DNA of 7,799 bases, from positions 1 through 7,799 of the forward strand of contig WAOB01000116.1 of assembly GCA_015521505.1 (NCBI GenBank), read 5' to 3'. The stretch's first letter is position 1. Every line of letters begins with the position of its first letter. The notes beneath the pieces were generated by a model. The model searched no databases, had not been told where the DNA came from, and saw only the letters and a program-made list of their open reading frames with translations. The position numbers were made by a program, and so were the translations under genes. Origin of the DNA: Nanobdellati archaeon. Lineage in GTDB: Archaea > EX4484-52 > JAADEF01. This document shows positions 1 to 6,882 of this stretch, piece after piece.

Positions 1-522
1 GTATCAGCAATGAGCATGGGGGCTCCAGATGTAAAATGTGCAAAATGTCATAAATCTATGGCTGGTGTAGCTAAATTAAAAATTAAAGGCCTACCATCCG
101 AGTTTTATGTACCTGGAAAGAGTTATGAAGTTGAAATAACATTAATAAGTAACATTAAAAGTACAGGATTTTCTCAAGGAGGATTTGCATTTTACGCGAG
201 CGCTGGAGAATTAAAGGTTGTTGATTCTAAAAATACTATGCTAGCAATAAGAGGGCCTTACAAATATATAACACATACTAGTGAAGGTAATGGTATGAGA
301 ACATGGAAATTGATATGGCAAGCACCTAAGAAACCTACGGAAGTTACTATTCAAATATCCTCTATCGCTTCTAATGGTGATGCTTCACCTTCAAACGATG
401 CAATGGCAGTCGAAACTATCACGTTAAAACCTAAACCTACCGGAAAAGGAATGGGTTATGCTCTAATCATAATCGGTATTATATTGCTGGTATTTAGTAT
501 TGTTTATGGTCGAAAGAGGTGA
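1..522 (+). CDS. Membrane-anchored monohaem c-type protein, choice-of-anchor V (reeler-like) family, 5' partial
   Basis: The frame is open to the left edge. The first ATG is at 10, but the codons before it read V-S-A with no stop, which resembles the end of a signal peptide, so the true start probably lies upstream of the window. Counting from the ATG at 10 (170 aa): CAKCH at residues 10-14 is a covalent haem c site. Residues about 20-140 look like a beta-sandwich, with a PGKSYEVEI strand, a GF..GGFAFYA strand, YITHTSEG and W.L.WQAP. This pattern is typical of choice-of-anchor V proteins. A single hydrophobic helix at about 148-166 followed by RKR anchors it with the domain outside the cell. 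The stop codon lies 5 bases before the napA start, so the two are probably cotranscribed. I infer a role in electron transfer to, or docking of, the NapA-like enzyme. The family itself has no firmly established function. The family call is from pattern memory and moderately sure. Confidence 0.75.
   Translation, partial: VSAMSMGAPDVKCAKCHKSMAGVAKLKIKGLPSEFYVPGKSYEVEITLISNIKSTGFSQGGFAFYASAGELKVVDSKNTMLAIRGPYKYITHTSEGNGMRTWKLIWQAPKKPTEVTIQISSIASNGDASPSNDAMAVETITLKPKPTGKGMGYALIIIGIILLVFSIVYGRKR
516..522 (+). promoter_or_regulatory. Shine-Dalgarno site of the napA-like gene
   Basis: GAGGTGA is a strong match to the archaeal anti-Shine-Dalgarno sequence and sits 5 bases before the ATG at 528. It contains the TGA stop of the upstream haem protein gene, which suggests translational coupling. 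It decides the start: the GTG at 519 lies inside this site and cannot be its own initiator. Confidence 0.7.
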
Positions 523-527
523 GTATA

Positions 528-3500
528 ATGAAAGTATCTAGACGTGATTTTATTAGATTTAGTGCTCTCGCAGCAGCTTTAGCATGTATAGGTGCTGGAG
601 GATCAATAGTAGCTAGAAAAGAAGAAGTTGCAAAAATCGTTCCAATTAAAACAAAAGATTTTCCTGTTGGACAATGTAGATATTGTGCCGTTGGTTGTAC
701 AACAATAGCTGAATGTGAAGTAGATGAGACAGGAAAGGTTGTTAGAGTTATTGCAATTAAAGGAGATCCAGATAGCCCAGTAAATAGAGGGGCTTTATGT
801 ATAAAAGGATTCTTTTTAAATAAAGCGTTAGAATATAAAGAAAGACCAAAAAGACCACTTATAAGAAAAGAATGGATAAATCCCGCTACTGGAAAGCCTG
901 ATTTGAATAACTGTCCACGAGTTAAAGAAGGTATAACGACAAAAGATCCATTGGGTAGAGTTCCCCCAGAAGAAGATTTGAAGAAAAATTTTGTCGAAGT
1001 TGACTGGGATACAATTCTTAACTTTATTGCCGATGCTATAGAAAGAAGTATAAAGGAATATGGTAAATTCTCTGTTGCTTATTATGGAAGTGGTCAGTTA
1101 GGTACTGAGGAAACGCATGTAATTAACAAAGTATTAAAAGGAGGATTTATGCTGGCAAATAATCATATAGAAGGTCAACCAAGAATGTGCATGGCATCAG
1201 CAGTTGTCGGTTTTCTACAAACATTTGGTAGGGATGAACCATACGGTAGTTTTGATGACGTTGATGTACCAGATCCGGATACAGGAGTACATGCGAATAC
1301 GTTTTTCATAATGGGTAGTAATACTGCAGAAGCTCATCCAATATTATTTAACAGAATTGCAACCCTAAAGTATAGAGATCCTGAGAATGTTAAAATAATA
1401 CTTGCCGATCCAAGAAAAACAAGAGTTGGCGCTATTGCAGATTTATGGTTACCATTCATGTCAGGTAGTAATTTATCCTTGTTGAATGCAATGTTACATG
1501 TTATAATACTTGAAGCAAACAATATTAAGAGAGTTGTTGATGTTGATAATGCTATAGTAGAACTAAACGATGGCAGAAAAGTTCATCTGAAAGATATTGA
1601 TTGGAAATATGTGGACATTAAATTTATAAGGAGACATTGTAATTTTGGAATAATCAAAAAAGTTCAGAAAGTTTGGGTATTGAGCGAATACGATGGTGGT
1701 AGGCAGAAGGTATGGGATCCAGCATATAAGATAGGGTTAAAAGCTGAATTTTATCCTAATCCAAAAAACGCTGACAAATATAAATCTGAAGAAGAAATAG
1801 AAAAAGATTGGTGGAAAGGTTTTGCTCTATACATAAAATTCCTTGAAGATTATAAACCGGAGAAAGTTAAAGATGTAATATTCAGAGGAGAGAAACCATT
1901 ACTATTTGATAGGAAAAAAGGTGAATGGGTAGAAATTAAAGAAGAAGAAGCTATAAGATTAGCAGCGAAATGGTTTGCCGAAGGTATAACTATAAGCCTA
2001 TGGACAATGGGTGTTAATCAAAACGTTCAAGGTGCATGGATAAATAGAGCGTTACATGCCTTACATTTAATAACAGGAAAAGCTGCAAAGCCAGGTAGAC
2101 ATTCGTTTAGCTTAACTGGACAACCCAATGCATGTGGGGGTATTAGAGCACCAGGTGCATTATGTCATGCGTTATTCTATGGAAGAGTTGTTGCTGATCC
2201 TGTAAATAGAAAAGAGGTTATCGAAATTTGGAGAAAAAGATTGGCAGATTATTTAAGAAAGAAAGGATATAGTGAAGAAGAAATTAAAAAGGAACTTGAT
2301 AAGATACAAATACACGATAAACCAGGACCACATACTATTGAGATGTTTAGACGACTAGCAGCTGGTCAAATTAAAGTGATGTTCATATCAACAGTTAATC
2401 CTGGACAATCATTACCATATGCATACGTATATAGAGAAGGAATGTCTAGAGTTGAGAAAGGAAAACCATGGCCTTTAGTCATAACTCTCGAAGCGTTTCC
2501 AACTACAACTACGTTGTGTAGTGACATCGTACTACCAGCTGCAAGCTGGTATGAGAAATCATTTACATATGGAAATACTGAAAGAAGATATCAATATATT
2601 AGAAAAGTTGTTGATCCACCAAGTAAAGAAATGCTACCAGATTCGGTAATCTTTGCAATGATATTTAGAAAACTCGAGGAGAGAGGTTTATTACCAAAAG
2701 GTTTCGTATCATGTTTCTGGCCAGAAGAATATGGTAAAGACTGGGTTAAGAAAACAATTGAAAACGTACATAAGTTTGAATGGATCGATAAGTTTACTGA
2801 AAATATATGGAACGAATTAAGAGAATTGAGTAAAGATACGTTTTACGATTTAAGTGGAATGACAAGAGATATGTTAAGAAAGAAAGTTTCCGGATATAGA
2901 TTACCATTACCTTCTGAGTATCACACAAATCCAGATGTTAAAGCGAGATATGATAAATACATGTCAAAGATAACCTATGCTTACCCATATGATCCACATA
3001 TAGAGAAACAAACAAAGAAAGCGTTAGATAATCTTAAAAAATGGGCTCCAGTTTATGCAAAATGGGTTGAGAAATTAATTGAAGAAGAAAAGAAAGATTT
3101 AGAATATAAGAGAAAAGAAAAAGTACCAGAGAATTGGTGGGTTAGTTTCTATGCTGGATGTAAACCTGTCTATAAACGTAAAGCTTTACCAACAGGTGAA
3201 AAAGTACCAATAATAGATTGTCGTGCAATTATATGGATGAATCCTCATTGGGCAACGATTTATGATGAGAAAGAGAAGAGATTTAAGAAGTTTACAAAAG
3301 TTAGAATTATTAAACAGAGATTTAATCCAGAAAAAGCATATAAGGGATTAACACCAGGATATAAACCTTATGATAGGTATGAAGATATTGAAGCTGAAGT
3401 GATAGGAGATCCAGATAAAGATCTTAACGCATTGTTCACTTTGGTATTAAGTCCACCGGAAGTTCCAGGTGTTAGAATAGCGTATAGAAGACCAGATGGA

Positions 3501-3938
3501 AAAGATGAAGTAATAATAGATGCCAGCGAATACCCATATGGTTTCTGTACTGGAAGAGTAATAGAACATTGGCATTCTGGAACAATGACTTTAAGAGTTC
3601 CTGAAATTAAGAGAGTTCTACCTGAAGCTTATGTTGAGATAAATGCTAAACTTGCTGAAGAACTAGGTATAAAAGATGGAGAACCAGTAATAGTAGAATC
3701 TCCAAGAGCAAAGATTGAATTGAAAGCAAAAGTTCTTGATCCAAAGAAGGCATTAGGTGGTCCAAGATATGATTATCTATTTGCTCCATGGTTTGATCAT
3801 AATAAACTGGTTTCATTCCTATTAAGAGATAATTTTGATCCATTTAGCTTTCAAGCAGATTATAAGATGGCAGCAGTTAAGATATATAAAGGAACACTAC
3901 CTGTTAAACAAGCTGTACCTAAAAAGATAGTCGCATAA
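528..3938 (+). CDS. napA: NapA-like periplasmic molybdopterin oxidoreductase (probable nitrate reductase catalytic subunit), oversized
   Basis: Predicted Mo-bisPGD enzyme that reduces nitrate or a related oxyanion outside the membrane (1136 aa from ATG 528). A Tat signal is visible (SRRDFIRF, twin Arg at residues 5-6, then an Ala-rich stretch). The [4Fe-4S] ligands are Cys50, 53, 57 and 91, with CIKGFFL supplying the conserved Lys93. The Mo ligand is Cys221 in PRMCMASAVVGF, followed by GRDEPYGSFDD as in NapA. Further Nap hallmarks are MGVNQNVQGAW (about 494), LTGQPNACGG (529-538), DIVLPAASWYEK, YGNTERRYQ and the C-terminal TGRVIEHWHSGTM.LRVPE (from 1008). NarG would have a His at the first Fe-S position and an Asp ligand to Mo, so this is not a Nar enzyme. 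It is 200 to 370 residues longer than typical NapA; most of the excess lies at about 806-1000, a Lys/Glu/Tyr-rich region with no domain I recognise. It is followed by napG and napH. The substrate is inferred only. Confidence 0.88.
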   Translation: MKVSRRDFIRFSALAAALACIGAGGSIVARKEEVAKIVPIKTKDFPVGQCRYCAVGCTTIAECEVDETGKVVRVIAIKGDPDSPVNRGALCIKGFFLNKALEYKERPKRPLIRKEWINPATGKPDLNNCPRVKEGITTKDPLGRVPPEEDLKKNFVEVDWDTILNFIADAIERSIKEYGKFSVAYYGSGQLGTEETHVINKVLKGGFMLANNHIEGQPRMCMASAVVGFLQTFGRDEPYGSFDDVDVPDPDTGVHANTFFIMGSNTAEAHPILFNRIATLKYRDPENVKIILADPRKTRVGAIADLWLPFMSGSNLSLLNAMLHVIILEANNIKRVVDVDNAIVELNDGRKVHLKDIDWKYVDIKFIRRHCNFGIIKKVQKVWVLSEYDGGRQKVWDPAYKIGLKAEFYPNPKNADKYKSEEEIEKDWWKGFALYIKFLEDYKPEKVKDVIFRGEKPLLFDRKKGEWVEIKEEEAIRLAAKWFAEGITISLWTMGVNQNVQGAWINRALHALHLITGKAAKPGRHSFSLTGQPNACGGIRAPGALCHALFYGRVVADPVNRKEVIEIWRKRLADYLRKKGYSEEEIKKELDKIQIHDKPGPHTIEMFRRLAAGQIKVMFISTVNPGQSLPYAYVYREGMSRVEKGKPWPLVITLEAFPTTTTLCSDIVLPAASWYEKSFTYGNTERRYQYIRKVVDPPSKEMLPDSVIFAMIFRKLEERGLLPKGFVSCFWPEEYGKDWVKKTIENVHKFEWIDKFTENIWNELRELSKDTFYDLSGMTRDMLRKKVSGYRLPLPSEYHTNPDVKARYDKYMSKITYAYPYDPHIEKQTKKALDNLKKWAPVYAKWVEKLIEEEKKDLEYKRKEKVPENWWVSFYAGCKPVYKRKALPTGEKVPIIDCRAIIWMNPHWATIYDEKEKRFKKFTKVRIIKQRFNPEKAYKGLTPGYKPYDRYEDIEAEVIGDPDKDLNALFTLVLSPPEVPGVRIAYRRPDGKDEVIIDASEYPYGFCTGRVIEHWHSGTMTLRVPEIKRVLPEAYVEINAKLAEELGIKDGEPVIVESPRAKIELKAKVLDPKKALGGPRYDYLFAPWFDHNKLVSFLLRDNFDPFSFQADYKMAAVKIYKGTLPVKQAVPKKIVA

Positions 3939-3959
3939 TTTTTATTTTTTATTTTTTTT
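3939..3959 (+). terminator. T-rich tract between napA and napG, terminator-like
   Basis: The whole 21-base gap is T5-A-T6-A-T8 on the coding strand. It starts right after the napA stop and ends directly at the napG ATG. Archaeal RNA polymerase can terminate at such U-runs without a hairpin, so this may attenuate transcription between the catalytic gene and the quinol-dehydrogenase genes. No stem-loop is seen. Whether it terminates is inference. Confidence 0.5.
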
Positions 3960-4697
3960 ATGATAAAAAGACGAGAATTTTTAAAAATAACATTTTTAAC
4001 ATTCTTATCCTCAGTAGCATTTGCTAGTACCAATAGGAAGATTGAATACGATGAAGAAGTGATAAGACCACCAGGAGCTGTTAAAGATTTCTCAAGTAGG
4101 TGTATAAGATGTATTTCTTGTTTAAGTGCATGTACTCGTGTTAAGAGATATGCTATATCTTTAGCAGGTATTTCAAAGGGATTAAAAAATTTAGGGACGC
4201 CTGTTGTAGAAAATATGAGAGAATATCCATGTGATTTGTGCATGGAATGTACCAAAGTATGTCCAACAGGAGCATTGCAAGAGATACCTAAGGAAGAAGT
4301 AAAGATGGGGATTGCTGTTATTGATATCGATTTATGTTTGGGATGGAATTCTGATATATGTTTATCCTGTAGCAAGGTTTGTCCCTTTGCAAATGATGTA
4401 TTTGAGTTTAAAAACTCAATGTGGGGAAATCAACCATATATAAAACCAGATAAATGTGTTGGATGTGGATTATGTGTTAAAGCATGTATAACTAAAGAAC
4501 CTGCTGTTATAGTATATCCTATCAAAGAATATAAAAAAATTGAGAAAGAATACTTAACATATTTAGAATACGTGGAAAATTTACCATACATAAATAGGTA
4601 CAAACTTGTATATGAAATAAATTTACCAAGAATAATGAAGATCGGCGTTGAGAGAGGCCGAGAAGAGATGGTTTTAAAGCAGTATAAGATTAGATAA
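3960..4697 (+). CDS. napG: NapG-type Tat-exported ferredoxin with four [4Fe-4S] clusters
   Basis: Predicted electron-transfer subunit (245 aa) that takes electrons from NapH and passes them to the periplasmic reductase chain. The N-terminus carries a Tat motif (KRREFLK, twin Arg 4-5) and a short hydrophobic stretch ending near residue 23. IRPPGAV at 35-41 is the NapG signature just before the first cluster. Four cysteine sets are complete: 48/51/54/58; 91/94/97/101 followed by Pro; 126/134/137/141 with the long first spacer seen in NapG; and 166/169/172/176. The length is close to bacterial NapG, with a C-terminal tail of about 60 residues beyond the last cluster. No Shine-Dalgarno site precedes the ATG, only a T-rich tract, so initiation may be leaderless or inefficient. 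The stop is 5 bases before napH. The relatives MauM and NrfC are less likely given the RPPGA motif and the napH neighbour. Confidence 0.9.
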   Translation: MIKRREFLKITFLTFLSSVAFASTNRKIEYDEEVIRPPGAVKDFSSRCIRCISCLSACTRVKRYAISLAGISKGLKNLGTPVVENMREYPCDLCMECTKVCPTGALQEIPKEEVKMGIAVIDIDLCLGWNSDICLSCSKVCPFANDVFEFKNSMWGNQPYIKPDKCVGCGLCVKACITKEPAVIVYPIKEYKKIEKEYLTYLEYVENLPYINRYKLVYEINLPRIMKIGVERGREEMVLKQYKIR

Positions 4698-4702
4698 GGA
4701 TT

Positions 4703-5488
4703 ATGATCATTGATAGAATTAGAAAAAATTTTAAATTACTGATATTGTTTATATTTGTTATACAGTTTTTTGGTATAAATATAGTATCTGGAAATCTTAT
4801 AAGTTCAAAAGTATTAGATTTAGTATATATGACAGATATATTTTCAGGAATAGAGTTGATAATATCCTCCAAAAGCTTGAAATATCAACTTATATCGGGT
4901 TTAATTCTTATCATTACAATTTATATAATTCTTGGAAGAGCGTTTTGTGGATGGGTTTGTCCTGTTGATTTAATATTTTCATACACAAATAAAAAGAACA
5001 AGTATAAAATTTATAAGATTAATAATCGTATTCCTATAATAGTTGTTGTTATCACATTCTTCATACTAATCTCGTTTTTACTTTCTCAGCCAATCTTTAT
5101 TACGTATATTTCACCAATCACTAATTTTTTCAGAATTTTATTTCTACCGTTTTCAAGAGTCGAGTTTACTTTAATAATCCTTTCCATCATTTTACTATTA
5201 GTAGTAATAATAATTGATAGATTGAATAAAAGATTTTGGTGTAAAGATTTATGTCCGATAGGCTTTATGTACGGATTATTAAACAAGATAAGCGTTCTTA
5301 AAATACAATTGGATAAAAAGAGATGCAAAGTATGTTATAAATGCAACGAATCTTGTCCAATGAGTATAGATATATTAAATACTACTAAAAGTTATATTTC
5401 TTCGGTAGATTGTATTTTATGTGGGAAATGTATTGATGCATGTAAACATAACGCTTTAAAATTTACTATAAAAACAATAAAAAAATAA
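4703..5488 (+). CDS. napH: NapH-type membrane iron-sulfur quinol dehydrogenase subunit
   Basis: Predicted integral membrane partner of NapG that oxidises quinol and starts the electron path to the reductase (261 aa). Hydrophobic segments fall at about 11-30, 62-79, 111-130 and 153-172, the expected four helices. The two family motifs are present: GRAFCGWVCP (Cys82, Cys86) after helix 2 and WCKDLCPIG (Cys180, Cys184) after helix 4. Two cytoplasmic [4Fe-4S] sites follow, Cys208/211/214/218 (then Pro) and Cys237/240/243/247 (then Lys, not Pro). The length matches bacterial NapH. AAGGA at 4696-4700, overlapping the napG stop, is a Shine-Dalgarno candidate only 2 bases from the ATG. With NapG it can replace NapC as quinol-oxidising module, as known for epsilonproteobacterial Nap systems. 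The related family members CcoG and NosR are less likely because napG is adjacent. Confidence 0.88.
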   Translation: MIIDRIRKNFKLLILFIFVIQFFGINIVSGNLISSKVLDLVYMTDIFSGIELIISSKSLKYQLISGLILIITIYIILGRAFCGWVCPVDLIFSYTNKKNKYKIYKINNRIPIIVVVITFFILISFLLSQPIFITYISPITNFFRILFLPFSRVEFTLIILSIILLLVVIIIDRLNKRFWCKDLCPIGFMYGLLNKISVLKIQLDKKRCKVCYKCNESCPMSIDILNTTKSYISSVDCILCGKCIDACKHNALKFTIKTIKK

Positions 5489-5490
5489 AA
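5471..5490 (-). terminator. T-rich terminator-like tract downstream of the cytochrome gene
   Basis: On the minus strand, the bases straight after the cytochrome stop codon read TTTTATTTTTTTATTGTTTT, the pattern of a hairpin-free archaeal terminator. It overlaps the last codons of napH on the other strand (Lys-rich tail). It would end transcription of the ccmB-moaC-radA-cytochrome set. Function is inferred from base composition only. Confidence 0.45.
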
Positions 5491-5814
5491 TTATTCCAGT
5501 GGTATATCTTTAGGAGGTTCGTGACATTTGCTACAATCATTTCTTTTATGACAATTCTGGCAGAATTGTTTATGTTGTTCGGGATTTTTTTCTCTTAATG
5601 GTATCTTATGAAGTCCGGCTCTCATATCTAACAATTTTGGAGCTTGGTGACATGTATCGCAAAAACCAACACCATGTAGTTCTGTTGTAACTTTTTCTTC
5701 AGGCTTTTTCTGTGTTTCTTGCTTAACTGTAGGTTTCTGTTGAGGTTGAGTTTGACAGGCTAAGGATAACAGGAGAAGAAAGAGTAAGAAAATTATTAGG
5801 ATTTTTCTCACCAT
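5491..5814 (-). CDS. Small triheme c-type cytochrome, exported and probably membrane-anchored
   Basis: Predicted extracytoplasmic electron carrier of 107 aa. The N-terminus is M-V-R-K followed by an unbroken hydrophobic run (residues 5-19) ending SLAC at 17-20. The Cys could be lipidated, although the residues before it do not match the usual lipobox well; signal peptidase I cleavage after SLA or an uncleaved anchor are alternatives. Residues 21-44 form a Gln/Pro/Lys/Glu-rich linker. Three CxxCH sites follow: CDTCH 52-56, CQNCH 85-89 and CSKCH 94-98. Three further histidines (47, 69, 81) could be the distal ligands, giving bis-His haems. It is not recognisable as NapB (dihaem), NapC or NrfH, but it may serve the same purpose for the NapA-like enzyme encoded convergently 2 bases away. 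It lies 59 bases downstream of radA and may have its own promoter. Confidence 0.82.
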   Translation of the reverse strand: MVRKILIIFLLFLLLLSLACQTQPQQKPTVKQETQKKPEEKVTTELHGVGFCDTCHQAPKLLDMRAGLHKIPLREKNPEQHKQFCQNCHKRNDCSKCHEPPKDIPLE

Positions 5815-5835
5815 ATTTTATTAAAATTTTTATTG

Positions 5836-5845
5836 AAAATTAAAA
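5836..5845 (-). promoter_or_regulatory. Possible TATA box of the triheme cytochrome gene
   Basis: TTTTAATTTT lies 22-31 bases upstream of the cytochrome ATG on the minus strand, the spacing expected for a leaderless archaeal transcript starting at the ATG. No Shine-Dalgarno site precedes that ATG. The whole 59-base gap is AT-rich, so chance matches are easy. Confidence 0.3.
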
Positions 5846-5873
5846 CAATAATTATAATTCAAAAATATTTTTT

Positions 5874-6848
5874 TTAATCTCTTATACCATCATTTGTTAT
5901 TGAAAATACAATTTCACCCTCAGGTAGATGAGGGGCATCAATTATTCTTGCAATTCTTTTACCACCTTTCGCTTTTCTTAAAAATATTCTATAAGTACAT
6001 GTATGTCCAACTATATGTCCACCTATAGGAATAGAAGCATCTCCAAATATTATGTCAGGTTTAGCTACGACTTGATTTGTTACGACTATTGCAATGTTAT
6101 AAGTTTCAGCCAATTTTTGTAACGCATGGAGATGTTTATTAAGTTTCTGTTGTCTTTCAGCAAGAGCTCCTCTACCTATATATTCAGCCCTAAACAATGA
6201 TGTTAAGGAATCTATAATTATTAAACCAACATTCTTTTCTCTAATAATTTCTTTTACCTTATCGATTAAAAGCATCTGTTGATCACTACTATAAGCACGT
6301 GCATACGTTATATTTTCGAGAACTTTTTTTTCATCGAGATTTAAAGCCTTTGCCATCTGCATTATCCTTTCTGGTCTGAAAGTATTTTCAGTATCAATAT
6401 AAATTGCCGATTTATTCAATCCTCCCTTATCTTCTGGCAATTGAACGTTTACCGAAAGTTGATGACATATCTGCGTCTTCCCAGAACCAAATTCCCCTGC
6501 AAATTCTGTTATGGCTTGCGTCTCTATACCACCACCAAGAAGAGTATCGAGATTTTTACTTCCCGTAGTTATTCTTCTTATCTTACTTCTTCGTTCTAGA
6601 ACTTCAATTCCTGTTAGAAATCCCATCTTCAACATTTCTCTAGCAGCTGTAATTATTTTCAAAGCTTGACTTTCAGTTAATCCTACGGTTTCTTTAAGCT
6701 CGTAAACACTAGCGGTTGCTATTGCTTCTAAGGTATCGAAACCTGCCTCTATAAGTTTTTCAGCAGTTACTTCACCTACACCTGGAAGATCATATATCGA
6801 ATATTCTTCTTTATCACCAACTTCCTTTTTTCGTTTTTTTGTAGCCAT
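5874..6848 (-). CDS. radA: DNA repair and recombination protein RadA
   Basis: Archaeal RecA/Rad51 family ATPase that forms filaments on single-stranded DNA and carries out strand exchange in homologous recombination (324 aa, the usual RadA length). An N-terminal basic tail precedes a helix-hairpin-helix domain ([17 protein letters not shown], about 21-37). The core has Walker A GEFGSGKT (118-125), the [10 protein letters not shown] loop (152-161), Walker B LIIIDS (209-214), NKHLH (237-241), and GGHIVGH and DAPHLPEGE near the C-terminus. The ATG at 6848 gives the MATKKRKK start; the TTG at 6872 would add eight hydrophobic residues and is unlikely. The FxxA self-assembly motif reads FLTG (77-80), with Gly in place of the usual Ala. 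It lies 34 bases downstream of moaC, with a T-rich stretch just before its ATG and no clear Shine-Dalgarno site. No functional link to the respiratory genes is expected. Confidence 0.96.
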   Translation of the reverse strand: MATKKRKKEVGDKEEYSIYDLPGVGEVTAEKLIEAGFDTLEAIATASVYELKETVGLTESQALKIITAAREMLKMGFLTGIEVLERRSKIRRITTGSKNLDTLLGGGIETQAITEFAGEFGSGKTQICHQLSVNVQLPEDKGGLNKSAIYIDTENTFRPERIMQMAKALNLDEKKVLENITYARAYSSDQQMLLIDKVKEIIREKNVGLIIIDSLTSLFRAEYIGRGALAERQQKLNKHLHALQKLAETYNIAIVVTNQVVAKPDIIFGDASIPIGGHIVGHTCTYRIFLRKAKGGKRIARIIDAPHLPEGEIVFSITNDGIRD

Positions 6849-6882
6849 ATTTATTAAAAAATAAAGAATCAAGCACTTATGG

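Noticed and set aside
519..530. GTG at 519 as the napA start
   Set aside because: It lies inside the GAGGTGA ribosome site; ATG 528 has the right spacing and begins the Tat signal MKVSRRDF.
1334..1522. Short minus-strand frames at 1334-1522, 3646-3843, 4690-4872 and 5086-5328, and plus-strand 6984-7169
   Set aside because: All are opposite well-conserved genes (napA, napH, moaC) and carry no independent motif or start signal.
528..3938. NarG-type (pNar) or formate dehydrogenase assignment for the large molybdoenzyme
   Set aside because: NarG uses a His in the first Fe-S position and an Asp Mo ligand; here the motif is all-Cys and the Mo ligand is Cys in a Nap-like CMASAVVGF context, with LTGQP and EHWHSG motifs and napGH neighbours.
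3860..4375. Minus-strand open frame of 171 codons across the napA end and napG
   Set aside because: It lies antisense to strongly supported napA and napG coding sequence, its product is low-complexity where it crosses the T-tract, and it has no recognisable domain.
4643..4662. Short hairpin CGGC...GCCG near the end of napG
   Set aside because: Only a 4-bp stem with a 10-base loop inside coding sequence and no U-tract after it.
5551..5569. Perfect 8-bp inverted repeat ACAATTCT-GGC-AGAATTGT
   Set aside because: It falls in the middle of the cytochrome coding region over the second haem site (QFCQNC); one such short palindrome is expected by chance in AT-rich DNA of this length.
6849..6872. 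TTG at 6872 as the radA start
   Set aside because: It adds a hydrophobic octapeptide not seen in RadA; ATG 6848 gives the standard length and basic N-terminus.
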